A DNA stretch of 64,000 bases from CAYNKA01 sp964397655 (GTDB lineage Bacteria > Spirochaetota > Spirochaetia > DTKZ01). Position 1 is the stretch's first letter. Each line of letters opens with the position of its first letter. The position numbers were made by a program, and so were the translations under genes. The DNA lies in NCBI GenBank assembly GCA_964397655.1, contig CAYNKA010000003.1, forward strand, positions 124,001-188,000, read 5' to 3'. Under the pieces are notes generated by a model. The model was not told where the DNA came from and made no database searches. It saw nothing but the letters and a program-made list of their open reading frames with translations. This document shows positions 35,028-43,185 of the stretch, in pieces.

Positions 35028-36368
35028 ATGAATCTTCCCGAAAAATTGAGCCGGGCGGTTCGTATCCCGACGGTTTCCTACACCGACCACGAACGAATCG
35101 ACCTCTCCCTTCACCGGAGGTTCCAAAACCTCCTCGAGGAGCTCTTCCCGGCGGTTCACCGGCGTCTCAGGCGGGAAGTCTTTTCCGAATATTCGGTCCT
35201 CTACCATTGGAAAGGAACCAGGAAGGACCTTCTCCCTGCGCTCGTCCTGGGCCACTACGACGTGGTGCCCGCGGCGGACGAGGCCGAATGGACCCGCGAT
35301 CCCTTCGGAGGCGATGTCGCCGACGGGTTCGTCTGGGGGCGGGGGACCCTGGACGACAAGGGTTGCGTGATCTCCCTCCTTCAGGCGGCGGAGGAACTCG
35401 TCGACGAAGGCTTTTCGCCGGTTCGGTCCCTCTTCTTCGCCTTCGGCGGCGACGAGGAATCCTCCGGCAGGGAGGGCGCCCTGAAGACCGCCCGCACCCT
35501 GGAGGAGCGGGGAACGAGGTTCGCCTTCACCCTCGACGAAGGCGCGGCCGTCGCGGAGGAAATCATACCGGGGACCTCGGGAGCCATGGCGCTTGTCGGT
35601 CTCGCGGAAAAGGGCTTCGCCAACGTGGAGCTCCGCCTGAGGGGGCACGCCGGACACGCCGCGATGCCGCCGGACAGGACGGTCGCGGGAAGGATCGCGA
35701 GGGCGGCCGCCAGGATCGAGGACTCGCCCTTCCCCCCGCGGCTCATCCCTTCGGTCGAGGGCTTTCTCGCGGCCATCGCTCCGGGAGCTTCGGGGCTTCG
35801 CCGTTGGGCCCTCGCCCATCCGAGGCTGGCTTCGCCCATCCTTCTCCGTATCCTGCTCGCGAATCCCGCGACAGCAGCCTTGGTGAGGACCTCGCAGGCG
35901 GTCACGGTCCTCGAAGGAAGCCCGAAGGAAAACGTGCTCCCGGACGCGGCGAGAGCGGTGGTGAACCTCAGGATACTTCCCGGCGACGACACGGGATCCG
36001 CCCTCTTGCGCTATCGGGAAATCGTGAACGATCCGGAGATCGAGATCGGTCTCCAGCCCGGCAACGGGGACGGCGAGGCGGTACCCGAATCGGGGGTGGA
36101 TACGCCGGGCTTCCGGATCCTCGCCGCCTCCGTCGGTGAGGCGTTCCCGGGCGTACCCGTGGCGCCCTACCTGACCACCGGATGCACGGATTCCCGTCAT
36201 TACCGGGGCATCGCGGGAGACATCTACCGTTTCCTGCCGGTCCGCCTGTCCTCGGAGGATTTGGGCCGGATTCACGGGAAGGACGAACGCCTCTCGCTGG
36301 AGAATCTCGAGACAGGAAAGAAATTCTACAGGACGTACCTGATGAAGGCCGGCGAGGACCCGGGGTAG
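35028..36368 (+). CDS. M20-family metallopeptidase (carboxypeptidase S / PM20D1-like)
   Basis: Di-zinc peptidase or N-acyl-amino-acid hydrolase. In the 446-residue protein, LGHYDVVPA near 74 gives the first His and Asp, GRGTLDDKG near 105 the bridging Asp, and FGGDEESSG near 137 the catalytic and metal Glu pair. A dimerisation domain spans about 185-330, and TTGCTDSRHY near 385 supplies the last His. No signal peptide, so cytoplasmic. The ATG lacks an obvious Shine-Dalgarno sequence. It converges on yjbQ with a 4-base gap. Substrate unknown. Confidence 0.88.
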   Translation: MNLPEKLSRAVRIPTVSYTDHERIDLSLHRRFQNLLEELFPAVHRRLRREVFSEYSVLYHWKGTRKDLLPALVLGHYDVVPAADEAEWTRDPFGGDVADGFVWGRGTLDDKGCVISLLQAAEELVDEGFSPVRSLFFAFGGDEESSGREGALKTARTLEERGTRFAFTLDEGAAVAEEIIPGTSGAMALVGLAEKGFANVELRLRGHAGHAAMPPDRTVAGRIARAAARIEDSPFPPRLIPSVEGFLAAIAPGASGLRRWALAHPRLASPILLRILLANPATAALVRTSQAVTVLEGSPKENVLPDAARAVVNLRILPGDDTGSALLRYREIVNDPEIEIGLQPGNGDGEAVPESGVDTPGFRILAASVGEAFPGVPVAPYLTTGCTDSRHYRGIAGDIYRFLPVRLSSEDLGRIHGKDERLSLENLETGKKFYRTYLMKAGEDPG

Positions 36369-36372
36369 GCCC

Positions 36373-36786
36373 TCATTCTCCGATGATCTTGACGAGCACC
36401 CGCTTCCTGCGGCGCCCGTCGAACTCGCCGTAGAAGATCTGCTCCCACGGCCCCAGGTCCAGTCCTCCCGCGGTTACCGCCACCACGACCTCCCTGCCCA
36501 TGATCTGGCGCTTGAGGTGGGCGTCCCCGTTGTCCTCTCCGACGTTGTGGTGATAACCGCTCGCGCTGAAGGGAGCGAGCCTCTCGAGCCATTCCAAGTA
36601 GTCGCGGTGAAGTCCGGATTCGTCGTCGTTGATGAAAACGCTGGCCGTGATGTGCATCGCGTTCACCAGGCAGAGCCCTTCCTTGACTCCGCTCTCCGCA
36701 AGGGCATCCCTGACCTTGTCGGTGATGAGGACGAATTCGTAACGGTTCCTCGTTTCGAACCAGAGTTCCTTTCGGTACGTCTTCAT
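36373..36786 (-). CDS. yjbQ: YjbQ/UPF0047 family protein
   Basis: Small conserved protein; the family has been linked to weak thiamine-phosphate synthase activity, but its physiological role is unsettled. The 137-residue protein has GLCLVNAMHITASVFIND near 37, YHHNVGEDNGDAHLKRQIMG near 76 and the C-terminal GPWEQIFYGEFDGRRRKRV. These histidines and acidic residues are the conserved metal or substrate cluster. AGGAG lies 5 bases before the ATG at 36786. A TATAAT box (36837-36832) lies about 45 bases upstream, overlapping the terminator of the preceding gene. Confidence 0.9.
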   Translation of the reverse strand: MKTYRKELWFETRNRYEFVLITDKVRDALAESGVKEGLCLVNAMHITASVFINDDESGLHRDYLEWLERLAPFSASGYHHNVGEDNGDAHLKRQIMGREVVVAVTAGGLDLGPWEQIFYGEFDGRRRKRVLVKIIGE

Positions 36787-36841
36787 GGGAGCTCCTTTCG
36801 TCGCCTTCGCGCTCTTCGGTGTTTCGCGGGTATTATAAACG

Positions 36842-36868
36842 AAAAAGCCCGGCGGAGAAAGCCGGGCC
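36842..36868 (-). terminator. Terminator after the Na/Pi cotransporter gene
   Basis: CCCGGC and GCCGGG form the stem around a 7-base loop, followed leftward by CTTTTTC. It closes the cotransporter locus and overlaps the putative promoter of yjbQ. Confidence 0.8.
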
Positions 36869-36890
36869 GGTTTCCGAAGAAACAATCGGA

Positions 36891-38555
36891 TCAAAGGTTC
36901 TCCAACATCCGCTTGGCTATGTGGATCACGTGACGGTTGATGCGGTTGTAGTGGCCGAGCAGGTCCATGTAGACGGGATTGGCCTCGATGGATTCCTTGT
37001 GCCCTTTCTGGAGCCTCTGGAAATGCTGGCTGCGGATGAGCGCCTGAAGCTCCTTGAAGGGCGTCCGATCGGAGAGGAACCGTTCGGCCGCGGAGCGGTC
37101 GTCGTCGGCGAAGCCCTTCACGACCTTCCGGAAGTGTTCCATGACCATGAGATGGAGGGAAGTGACCTCCTCCACGCCCTCGACGTGGAGCTGGATGCGA
37201 AGTTCGTCGAGTTTCCTCGCCCTGTCGAGGATGTTGACGTCGATGACGTCGGCGAGGTTCTCGAGTTCGTTCACCGCGTAGAGCGCGAGTACCACCCGCT
37301 TCGACTGGGCCTCGGTCAAAGGCTGGCTGGCGATCTAGGTGAGGAAGACGACGAGGGCGTTGCGCAGTATGTCGACCTTTTCGTCGAGCGAATTCACCTC
37401 CGCTATCTCCCTTTCGCGGTCCTTCGCCCCGTCCATGCAGCAGATCAGCCCGTGGCTCCTTTCCAGCATTTCCTCCACGATCGAGGCGACGCGCAGGATC
37501 TCCTTCTTCGCCTGCTCTATGGCGAGCTCGGGCTGGACCGTGAGGCCGTCGTTGATGTGGATCGGACCGAAGGCGGGCTCCTTCTTCATCGGAGGATAGA
37601 TCCTGTCGAAAAAACGCACGATGAAGGGGAGCATCGGAAAGACGAAGAAATGATTCACGATCGGCATGAGCGTATGCGCGGTGGCGACCTGGCGAGCGAT
37701 GTCGTCGGAGCCGAACACGATGCGGGTCGCTCCCCGGGCCATGAAGAGCCAGAGGCTGTCTTCCCCGGCGGGAACGAGGAGCAGGACGAACGCGATGGTG
37801 ACGCCGATGGTTTGAAAGAGCGCGTGTATGTAGGCCGTGCGCTTCGCCTCTCGGTTCAAGGCGAGGCTGCCGAGGACCGCGGTGATGCAGGTGCCGATCG
37901 ATGCCCCGAGGTTTATGGGAACCGCTTGCGCGAGGGTTATGGTCCCCGAAATCGCCATGGCGATCGTGAGGCCGCTCGTCGCCCCCGAGGACTGGATGAT
38001 CATGGTGAACACGAGGCCGATAAAGATGCCGAGCAGCGGATGCTCCACCGACTCCATGAGGTCGAGAAAGGGCCGATATTTCCTCAATGGAGCCATCGAT
38101 TCGGCCATCATGTCCATGCCGAGGAAGAGGAGGCCGAAGCCGAAAAGAATGAGGCTGAGGTGCTTCTTGCGCTTGTTTTTCGCGAGGAGGGAGGCGAAAA
38201 AGCCGACGGCGAGGATGAAGGGGGCGAATTTCGAAATCTTCGGGATCGCGATCAGCTGTCCGAGAACCGTCGAACCGAGTTCTGCGCCGAGGGTAACCGA
38301 CAAGCTCTGCTGGAAAGTGATGAGGCCCGCCCCGACCAGGACCGATTCCAACACGGTCGTTGCGGACGACGACTGGTTGACGATGGTGACCCCGAGGCCG
38401 GTCAGATAGCCTCTGACCTTCCCGCGGGTCAGGCTCAACATGATCCCGCGCAGCTTCTCCCCGGCGAAGGCGGTCAGGCTGTCGTTCATGAGGATCATCC
38501 CGTAGAGGAAGATGGCCAATCCTCCCACGAGCAGGAAAATTTCCCAAATCGACAT
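36891..38555 (-). pseudogene. Na/Pi cotransporter with C-terminal PhoU domain, interrupted by an in-frame TAG
   Basis: Homologue of NptA/YjbB sodium-phosphate cotransporters. From the ATG at 38555, codons 1-406 encode two repeated membrane halves with NQSSSATTVLE near 60 and IIQSSGATSGLT near 187, then the start of a PhoU-like helical domain. Codon 407 (37337-37335) is TAG. The same frame continues without shift as IASQPLTEAQSKRVVLALYAVNELE and ends at 36891, completing a normal length of about 554 residues. A single base change, readthrough or a sequencing error could explain it. The membrane part alone may still work without its PhoU control domain. GGGGGG precedes the start. Confidence 0.85.
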
Positions 38556-38703
38556 GACCGGATCCCCCCTTTTTCCGAACCGAGCGCGGCGAAACGCCTG
38601 CCGTCCCCGACGATCGCATGGTCGCGCTGCCGCTCCTCGGCTTGCAATTTCCCCGAAAAGCATCTATCCTTTCGGAACCGACCCGATGATATAGATCGAT
38701 TCC

Positions 38704-39612
38704 ATGGACGTGATCAAGTTCCGGGCCTTCTGCACCGTCGCATCACTCGGAAGCATCAGCAAGGCCGCCGAAAGGCTCAACTACACCCAGCCCGCGATCA
38801 GCGCCCAGATTCGCGAGCTCGAGCACGAACTCAAGGCACGGCTCTTCGAGCGCGTCGGCCGGCACGTCCGCCTCACCGAGGCGGGCAGGATGCTGCAACC
38901 CCACGCCGATCGGCTCCTCCGCGACTTCGACGAATGCCGCCGCTCGATGCCCAGACCGAAGGATTCGCTCGGCGGCTACATAAGGATCGGAGCGAGCAGC
39001 CTTCCGGGGGTCCACCTGCTTCCCGGCCTGCTCGCCGAGTTCCGCAAACGGATCCCGGACATCTCCTTCAACGTCACGGTTCAGAGCGCCTATCAGATCG
39101 AGCGACTCCTCTTCGACAACCAGATCGACGTCGGATTCCTCGGAAGAAGAAACCCCAACCGAAAGAATTCCCGCGTCGCCGAGCACCCCCTCATCAAGGA
39201 CGACCTGGTCGCGATCGTTCCTCCCGGGCATCCCTGGTCGGAAAAGACCGAGGTCGGCCTCGTGGACTTCCCCGACGAGCCTCTCATCCTTCCTCCGCGG
39301 AACATCCTCACCCGCCGCAGCGTCGAGGAAAAATTCCGTCGCGCCGGAGTCGAAATGAACCTCGCATTCGAGGTCGGCAACGCGGAAGCGATCAAGCGCA
39401 TGGTCTCCTGCGGCCTCGGCGTGTCCATCATCTGCTCGTGCGCGGTCTCGAAGGAGGTGGAATCGAAATGGCTCGCATCGGTTCCCCTGTCGGGCCTTCG
39501 CATGCCGCGCTACATCAGCCTGGTGACCAACCGGGAGCAGGAGGCCCAGCCCGACCTCCGCGCCTTCATCGACTTCGTTCTCTCCCTATACCCCGGCAAG
39601 GAATTCCTGTAG
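38704..39612 (+). CDS. LysR-family transcriptional regulator
   Basis: The 302-residue protein has an N-terminal winged helix-turn-helix (about 1-60; SISKAAERLNYTQPAISAQIRELE) and a periplasmic-binding-protein-like effector domain (about 90-295; GYIRIGASSLPGVHLLP). It resembles the CysL/CbbR branch. It is divergent from the cotransporter gene, with a 148-base gap, so that gene may be its target; LysR regulators often control the divergent neighbour. Its last 27 bases overlap the 3' end of the opposing DHH gene. Confidence 0.9.
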   Translation: MDVIKFRAFCTVASLGSISKAAERLNYTQPAISAQIRELEHELKARLFERVGRHVRLTEAGRMLQPHADRLLRDFDECRRSMPRPKDSLGGYIRIGASSLPGVHLLPGLLAEFRKRIPDISFNVTVQSAYQIERLLFDNQIDVGFLGRRNPNRKNSRVAEHPLIKDDLVAIVPPGHPWSEKTEVGLVDFPDEPLILPPRNILTRRSVEEKFRRAGVEMNLAFEVGNAEAIKRMVSCGLGVSIICSCAVSKEVESKWLASVPLSGLRMPRYISLVTNREQEAQPDLRAFIDFVLSLYPGKEFL

Positions 39613-40695
39613 GAGGGGCTGGAGCTTCTTCCTCGAATACGAGCCGTTCCCCTGGCTGAAGAAGGCCGCGTTCTCCGATGCCGCGGGAGCCTTGCCCTTG
39701 AGCGGGGCGAGGTCCAGGTCCCTTGAAACGAGGAAATCGACGACGAGCTTCCGGAGTTCCGGTTTCACGGCGTACACGACGAGTTCCCTCTTGAAGTCCG
39801 GATCGGTGTACGCGTTCATCGCGAAAAGGAGGGAGAGCCCCCGCTCCGCGCAGTACTTCGCGAGCCCGTCCGTGAGCCCCGGGTCCTTCTTCGCCCAATC
39901 GGCAACGGAAAGGAGAACCGAACTCATACCGTAGCGGACCGATCCGGCCGAATAATCCTTGTAATCCTTGCGGAGCAGGTCCCGGGTGTCGAGGGCTGCG
40001 ACGTTGAACTTCTCGAACTGAAGCCGGTCGAAGAGTTCCTTCTGGGCCGCCCCGCTCCTCACGATGAGCCGGTCCGCCATCTCCCTGTCCTTGGGCGTTA
40101 CCCTTCCGGCCTTCTCGTCCAGGTTGACGGTGTCGAGCAGGATCGTGCCCAGGAGCAGTCTCGCACAGCCCGCGTCGAGCAGCTCGGGGATCGCCTTCAG
40201 GACCTTTTCGGCCACGAGCGTGGCGCAGGACCCTACGCCCTCGATCGTCCGCGAGGCCGCTCCGGGATAGAGCTTCTCGTCCTGATGGTGGTCCACGATC
40301 TCCTCCACCGCTCCTTCGAGGCCTGCGAAAGCGGGACCGAGCTTGTTGTGATCCACCAGGGTGAGAGCGAGCCTGCCGCCGCTCTGCAACGCCTGAAGAT
40401 CGAGGTCCCCGGAGAAAAGGAGGTCGTCGGGAGAAAGGCCGACCGCTTCGAAGAGGTAGAGCGCCTCGGTCCTGAGCTTGAAGTCCTCCCTGGGGATCGG
40501 AACGAAGGGGACGCAGGCATCGGCCCCTTGTCCGGCACGTTCCGCCTTGTACCAGGCGTATACGACCGCCGACGCCATGGAATCCAAGTCGGCCGCCTCG
40601 TTCCCCATGACCACGTGCAGCCTCCCCGAGTCGAGACGGCCTCGAGCCTTCTTCAAGGCGCCGCGCAGGCGCTCCATGCTTTTCGAATCGGACAT
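39586..40695 (-). CDS. DHH/DHHA2 phosphoesterase, PRUNE/exopolyphosphatase-like
   Basis: Mn2+/Mg2+-dependent phosphohydrolase, probably exopolyphosphatase or short-chain polyphosphatase. The 369-residue protein has GNEAADLDSMASAVVYAW near 26 (PRUNE-type first motif), TLVDHNKLG near 110, the DHH motif VDHHQDEKLYPG near 130 and a C-terminal DHHA2-like domain from about 210. Soluble pyrophosphatases of this fold have DHNE and are shorter. The ATG at 40695 is chosen because GGGAGG lies 6 bases upstream. Near a phosphate-transporter gene it may belong to phosphate economy; that is inference. Confidence 0.83.
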   Translation of the reverse strand: MSDSKSMERLRGALKKARGRLDSGRLHVVMGNEAADLDSMASAVVYAWYKAERAGQGADACVPFVPIPREDFKLRTEALYLFEAVGLSPDDLLFSGDLDLQALQSGGRLALTLVDHNKLGPAFAGLEGAVEEIVDHHQDEKLYPGAASRTIEGVGSCATLVAEKVLKAIPELLDAGCARLLLGTILLDTVNLDEKAGRVTPKDREMADRLIVRSGAAQKELFDRLQFEKFNVAALDTRDLLRKDYKDYSAGSVRYGMSSVLLSVADWAKKDPGLTDGLAKYCAERGLSLLFAMNAYTDPDFKRELVVYAVKPELRKLVVDFLVSRDLDLAPLKGKAPAASENAAFFSQGNGSYSRKKLQPLLQEFLAGV

Positions 40696-40901
40696 ATCCG
40701 CCTCCCTACACAATCGATATGAGCGGATTCTCGGGCATCCCCGGCTTTTCTGTCAATAAAATAGCCCTCCGAACGGCGACAAACTTTTTTATTCGTTCGA
40801 TAAAACTTTTTGATTGGATTCCTCCGCGGGAACGATGTTACAAATGTACGGACGCCCGCGCCGCCCTAGGACGCGGCCGCTTTTTCTCAAGGAGGACCGG
40901 A

Positions 40902-41540
40902 ATGGCAGATGTTTTCGCGAAAAACAAGGCGACTTCGGCGGAAGACGCGGCGAAGATCGTTCCTCGCGCCGAATTCCGCGTATTCGGCAAGGACGTTATC
41001 CGTGCCGTGCAGGACAAGATGTGGAACGGCAAGACCGTGCTCTTCCAGGCGCGCAAGATGCCCGTCGAGACCTACTTCCTTTCGCGCAACACGAACGAGG
41101 CCAACGTCAAGGTAAGGGACGGCCTCTTGGACATCAAGACCAAGGTGAACGAGACCCCCGAAGGTTACGAGATATTCCAACCCCGCGGGAAATTCCAGTT
41201 TCCGGTAAAACGGGAAGACCTCGGCACGATCCTCGCCAATCTCAAGGCGGAGATGAAACTTGACAAGGATACCTACACGATCGAAGAATTCATCGAGATG
41301 GCGAAAAAGCATCCCGACCTCGCGGTCGTTGGCGTGGAGAAGATGCGGTACGGATTCACGATCGACGGCATCATCTGCGAATACGCCCAGGTCTGGTTCA
41401 ACGGCGCCCTTGTGGAGTCCGCCTGCGTCGAAAGCGAAAATTACGCAGGCATGAGGCAGGTGATCGAGGGGCTCGGCCTGGCCACGATGCCGAACACGAA
41501 CTACCTGAAAGCAGCGAAGAAAGTCGTAGGCATGGCATGA
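40902..41540 (+). CDS. Uncharacterised CYTH-like protein
   Basis: A 212-residue cytoplasmic protein I cannot name with certainty. Alternating charged strands look like the CYTH (triphosphate tunnel) fold: EFRVFGKD near 23, VKVRDGLLDIKTK near 67, VEKMRYGFTIDG near 145, CVESENYAG near 175 and a C-terminal NTNYLKAAKKVVG. CYTH enzymes act on triphosphates such as thiamine triphosphate or make cAMP. The usual N-terminal EXEXK signature is degenerate here, so activity is doubtful. AAGGAGG lies 6 bases before the ATG. It sits 48 bases upstream of tctC on the same strand and may be co-transcribed with the TTT transporter. Confidence 0.5.
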   Translation: MADVFAKNKATSAEDAAKIVPRAEFRVFGKDVIRAVQDKMWNGKTVLFQARKMPVETYFLSRNTNEANVKVRDGLLDIKTKVNETPEGYEIFQPRGKFQFPVKREDLGTILANLKAEMKLDKDTYTIEEFIEMAKKHPDLAVVGVEKMRYGFTIDGIICEYAQVWFNGALVESACVESENYAGMRQVIEGLGLATMPNTNYLKAAKKVVGMA

Positions 41541-41588
41541 CCGTGCCGGTCGAATCGGGATTACCATCAACGCATTAAGGGGGAAACC

Positions 41589-42533
41589 ATGAAACGTTCA
41601 TTGACCGTGTTCTGCATGATCGCCGTCGTAGCGACAGGCGTTTTCGCTTCCGGAAAGAAGGAGACTCCCGCTCAGTTTCCCACGAAGCCCATCCACCTCA
41701 TGGTGTATACCGCACCTGGCGGCCTCATCGACATAACCGCGAGAAAATTCACGGACATCGCGACCAAGTACACCAAGGCCGTCTTCGTGGTGGAGAACAA
41801 GCCGGGTGCGGGTGGGATGGTCTGCTGGGAATACCTCCTCGGGCAGCCCGCCGACGGATACAACCTCATGGCCGTCACCCGCTCCCTGGTGACCAACCTC
41901 GTGAGCACCGACTCCAAGATAGATCCCTTCTCACTGGACTGGATGGCCCTCCTCGTCGACGACCCCGAATGCCTCATCACCGCGACGAAATCCAACGTCA
42001 AGACCTGGGAGGACATCCTGGCCGACGCAAAGGCGAGACCCGGCCAGCAGATTTGGATAGCGCCTCCGGGAACCGACGAGTACGTTACCTACAAGATCTG
42101 GGAAAAGACCGGACTCGGCGGGAAATACGTTCCCTTCGACTCCGGGGCCCAGGCCATGGCAGCGGTCATAGGAGGTCAGGGCCAGGTGTACGTGGGCAAT
42201 CCCGCGGACATCGCCGGAAAGCCCGCCCTGCAGATCGCCCTCATCTCCTCGGAGAAGCGGCTCGCCCAGTTCCCGAACGTTCCGACCTTCAAGGAACTCG
42301 GGGTCGCCGGCATGGACAACGAGTCGATCTGGCGGGGCTTCGCCGTGAAGAAAGGCACACCCGAAGCGATCCAGCAGTGGTACGGAGACCTCTTCGAGAA
42401 GGTTACGAACGACCCGGACTGGCGCCAGTTCTTCGAAAAGAACGGCATGACGCTCACCCACGTTCGCAAGGAAAAGTTCAACGAAATGATCCGCTCCGAC
42501 ATTGCGGAGCAGAAGAAGTACCTGAAGAAATAG
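41589..42533 (+). CDS. tctC: TTT transporter solute-binding protein (TctC/Bug family), first copy
   Basis: Periplasmic binding protein for a carboxylate in a tripartite tricarboxylate transporter. The 314-residue protein has a signal peptide (about 1-20, ending near FASG) and the Bug-family ligand loops PTKPIHLMVYTAPGG near 29 and ENKPGAGGMVCWEYL near 72. Length is typical. GGGGG precedes the ATG. A hairpin follows it before tctB. Citrate would suit the nearby citrate lyase, but Bug proteins bind many acids and the ligand cannot be read from sequence. Confidence 0.88.
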   Translation: MKRSLTVFCMIAVVATGVFASGKKETPAQFPTKPIHLMVYTAPGGLIDITARKFTDIATKYTKAVFVVENKPGAGGMVCWEYLLGQPADGYNLMAVTRSLVTNLVSTDSKIDPFSLDWMALLVDDPECLITATKSNVKTWEDILADAKARPGQQIWIAPPGTDEYVTYKIWEKTGLGGKYVPFDSGAQAMAAVIGGQGQVYVGNPADIAGKPALQIALISSEKRLAQFPNVPTFKELGVAGMDNESIWRGFAVKKGTPEAIQQWYGDLFEKVTNDPDWRQFFEKNGMTLTHVRKEKFNEMIRSDIAEQKKYLKK

Positions 42534-42543
42534 CACTGGCCGA

Positions 42544-42570
42544 ACCGGGGCCCGCGAACCGGACCCCGGT
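42544..42570 (+). promoter_or_regulatory. Hairpin between tctC and tctB (first TTT operon)
   Basis: ACCGGGG (42544-42550) and CCCCGGT (42564-42570) form a perfect 7-base stem with a 13-base loop, directly after the tctC stop and without a T-run. It may protect the tctC mRNA 3' end or weakly attenuate tctBA. Confidence 0.5.
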
Positions 42571-42592
42571 CCCTGCAAGGAGCGTTGAGCGC

Positions 42593-43156
42593 ATGGAAAA
42601 TCTCCTGAGTTTCTTCGACACGAAACCGGGCTTCCTGGCGGCGGTCGCGGCGATCGCGGCGGTCACCGCGGCGGCGCGAGCGGTGATAGGGAAATCGGCG
42701 CACAGGAAAAACGTCGGCCTCTTGTCGACGCTGATCGTGACGGCGCTTTCCTGCGCCGTCTTCTTGTTCCTTTCCTTCGGCTTCCCGGTCAAGGGCGAAG
42801 TCAGCGCCGCGGTGGTCCCCAGGCTGTGGATAGTCCTCCTGCTCGCTTTTTGTGCCTACGTTTTCGTGCAGACGCTTCGAGGCGAAGAAAAACCCGATCC
42901 GACGGGCGGCCACGTGAAATTGGCCTTATTCTACGTCGGCATGACGATCTGCTACATAGCCCTGATCGGCGTTTTCGGATTCTTCGTCACCAGCATTCTG
43001 TTCCTGACGGCGGGCATGCGCTTTCTCGCCTATCGCCGATGGCCGGTCATCGTTCCGGTGGTCATCGGCTGGATCGCGATGTCGTATTTCGTCTTCTACC
43101 GGCTTCTGTTCGTCCCGTTCCCGGAAGGAATCGTGATGCAACTCTTGGGCCTCTGA
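42593..43156 (+). CDS. tctB: TTT transporter small membrane subunit (TctB), first copy
   Basis: Inner-membrane four-helix-type subunit of the TTT permease. The ATG at 42593 is 10 bases after AAGGAG; the longer frame upstream is a shadow of tctC. The 187-residue protein has hydrophobic stretches near 12-30, 40-64, 78-97, 112-145 and 152-175, with the family's late YRLLFVPFPEG motif at its C-terminus. It sits between tctC and tctA. Confidence 0.82.
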   Translation: MENLLSFFDTKPGFLAAVAAIAAVTAAARAVIGKSAHRKNVGLLSTLIVTALSCAVFLFLSFGFPVKGEVSAAVVPRLWIVLLLAFCAYVFVQTLRGEEKPDPTGGHVKLALFYVGMTICYIALIGVFGFFVTSILFLTAGMRFLAYRRWPVIVPVVIGWIAMSYFVFYRLLFVPFPEGIVMQLLGL

Positions 43157-43185
43157 CCGAGTCCGATTAAGGAGCAAGAATTATC

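Noticed and set aside
36819..39659. 946-codon rightward frame across the cotransporter and lysR region
   Set aside because: It covers two real genes in wrong frames, with Asp/Glu/His/Arg-rich composition and no domain pattern.
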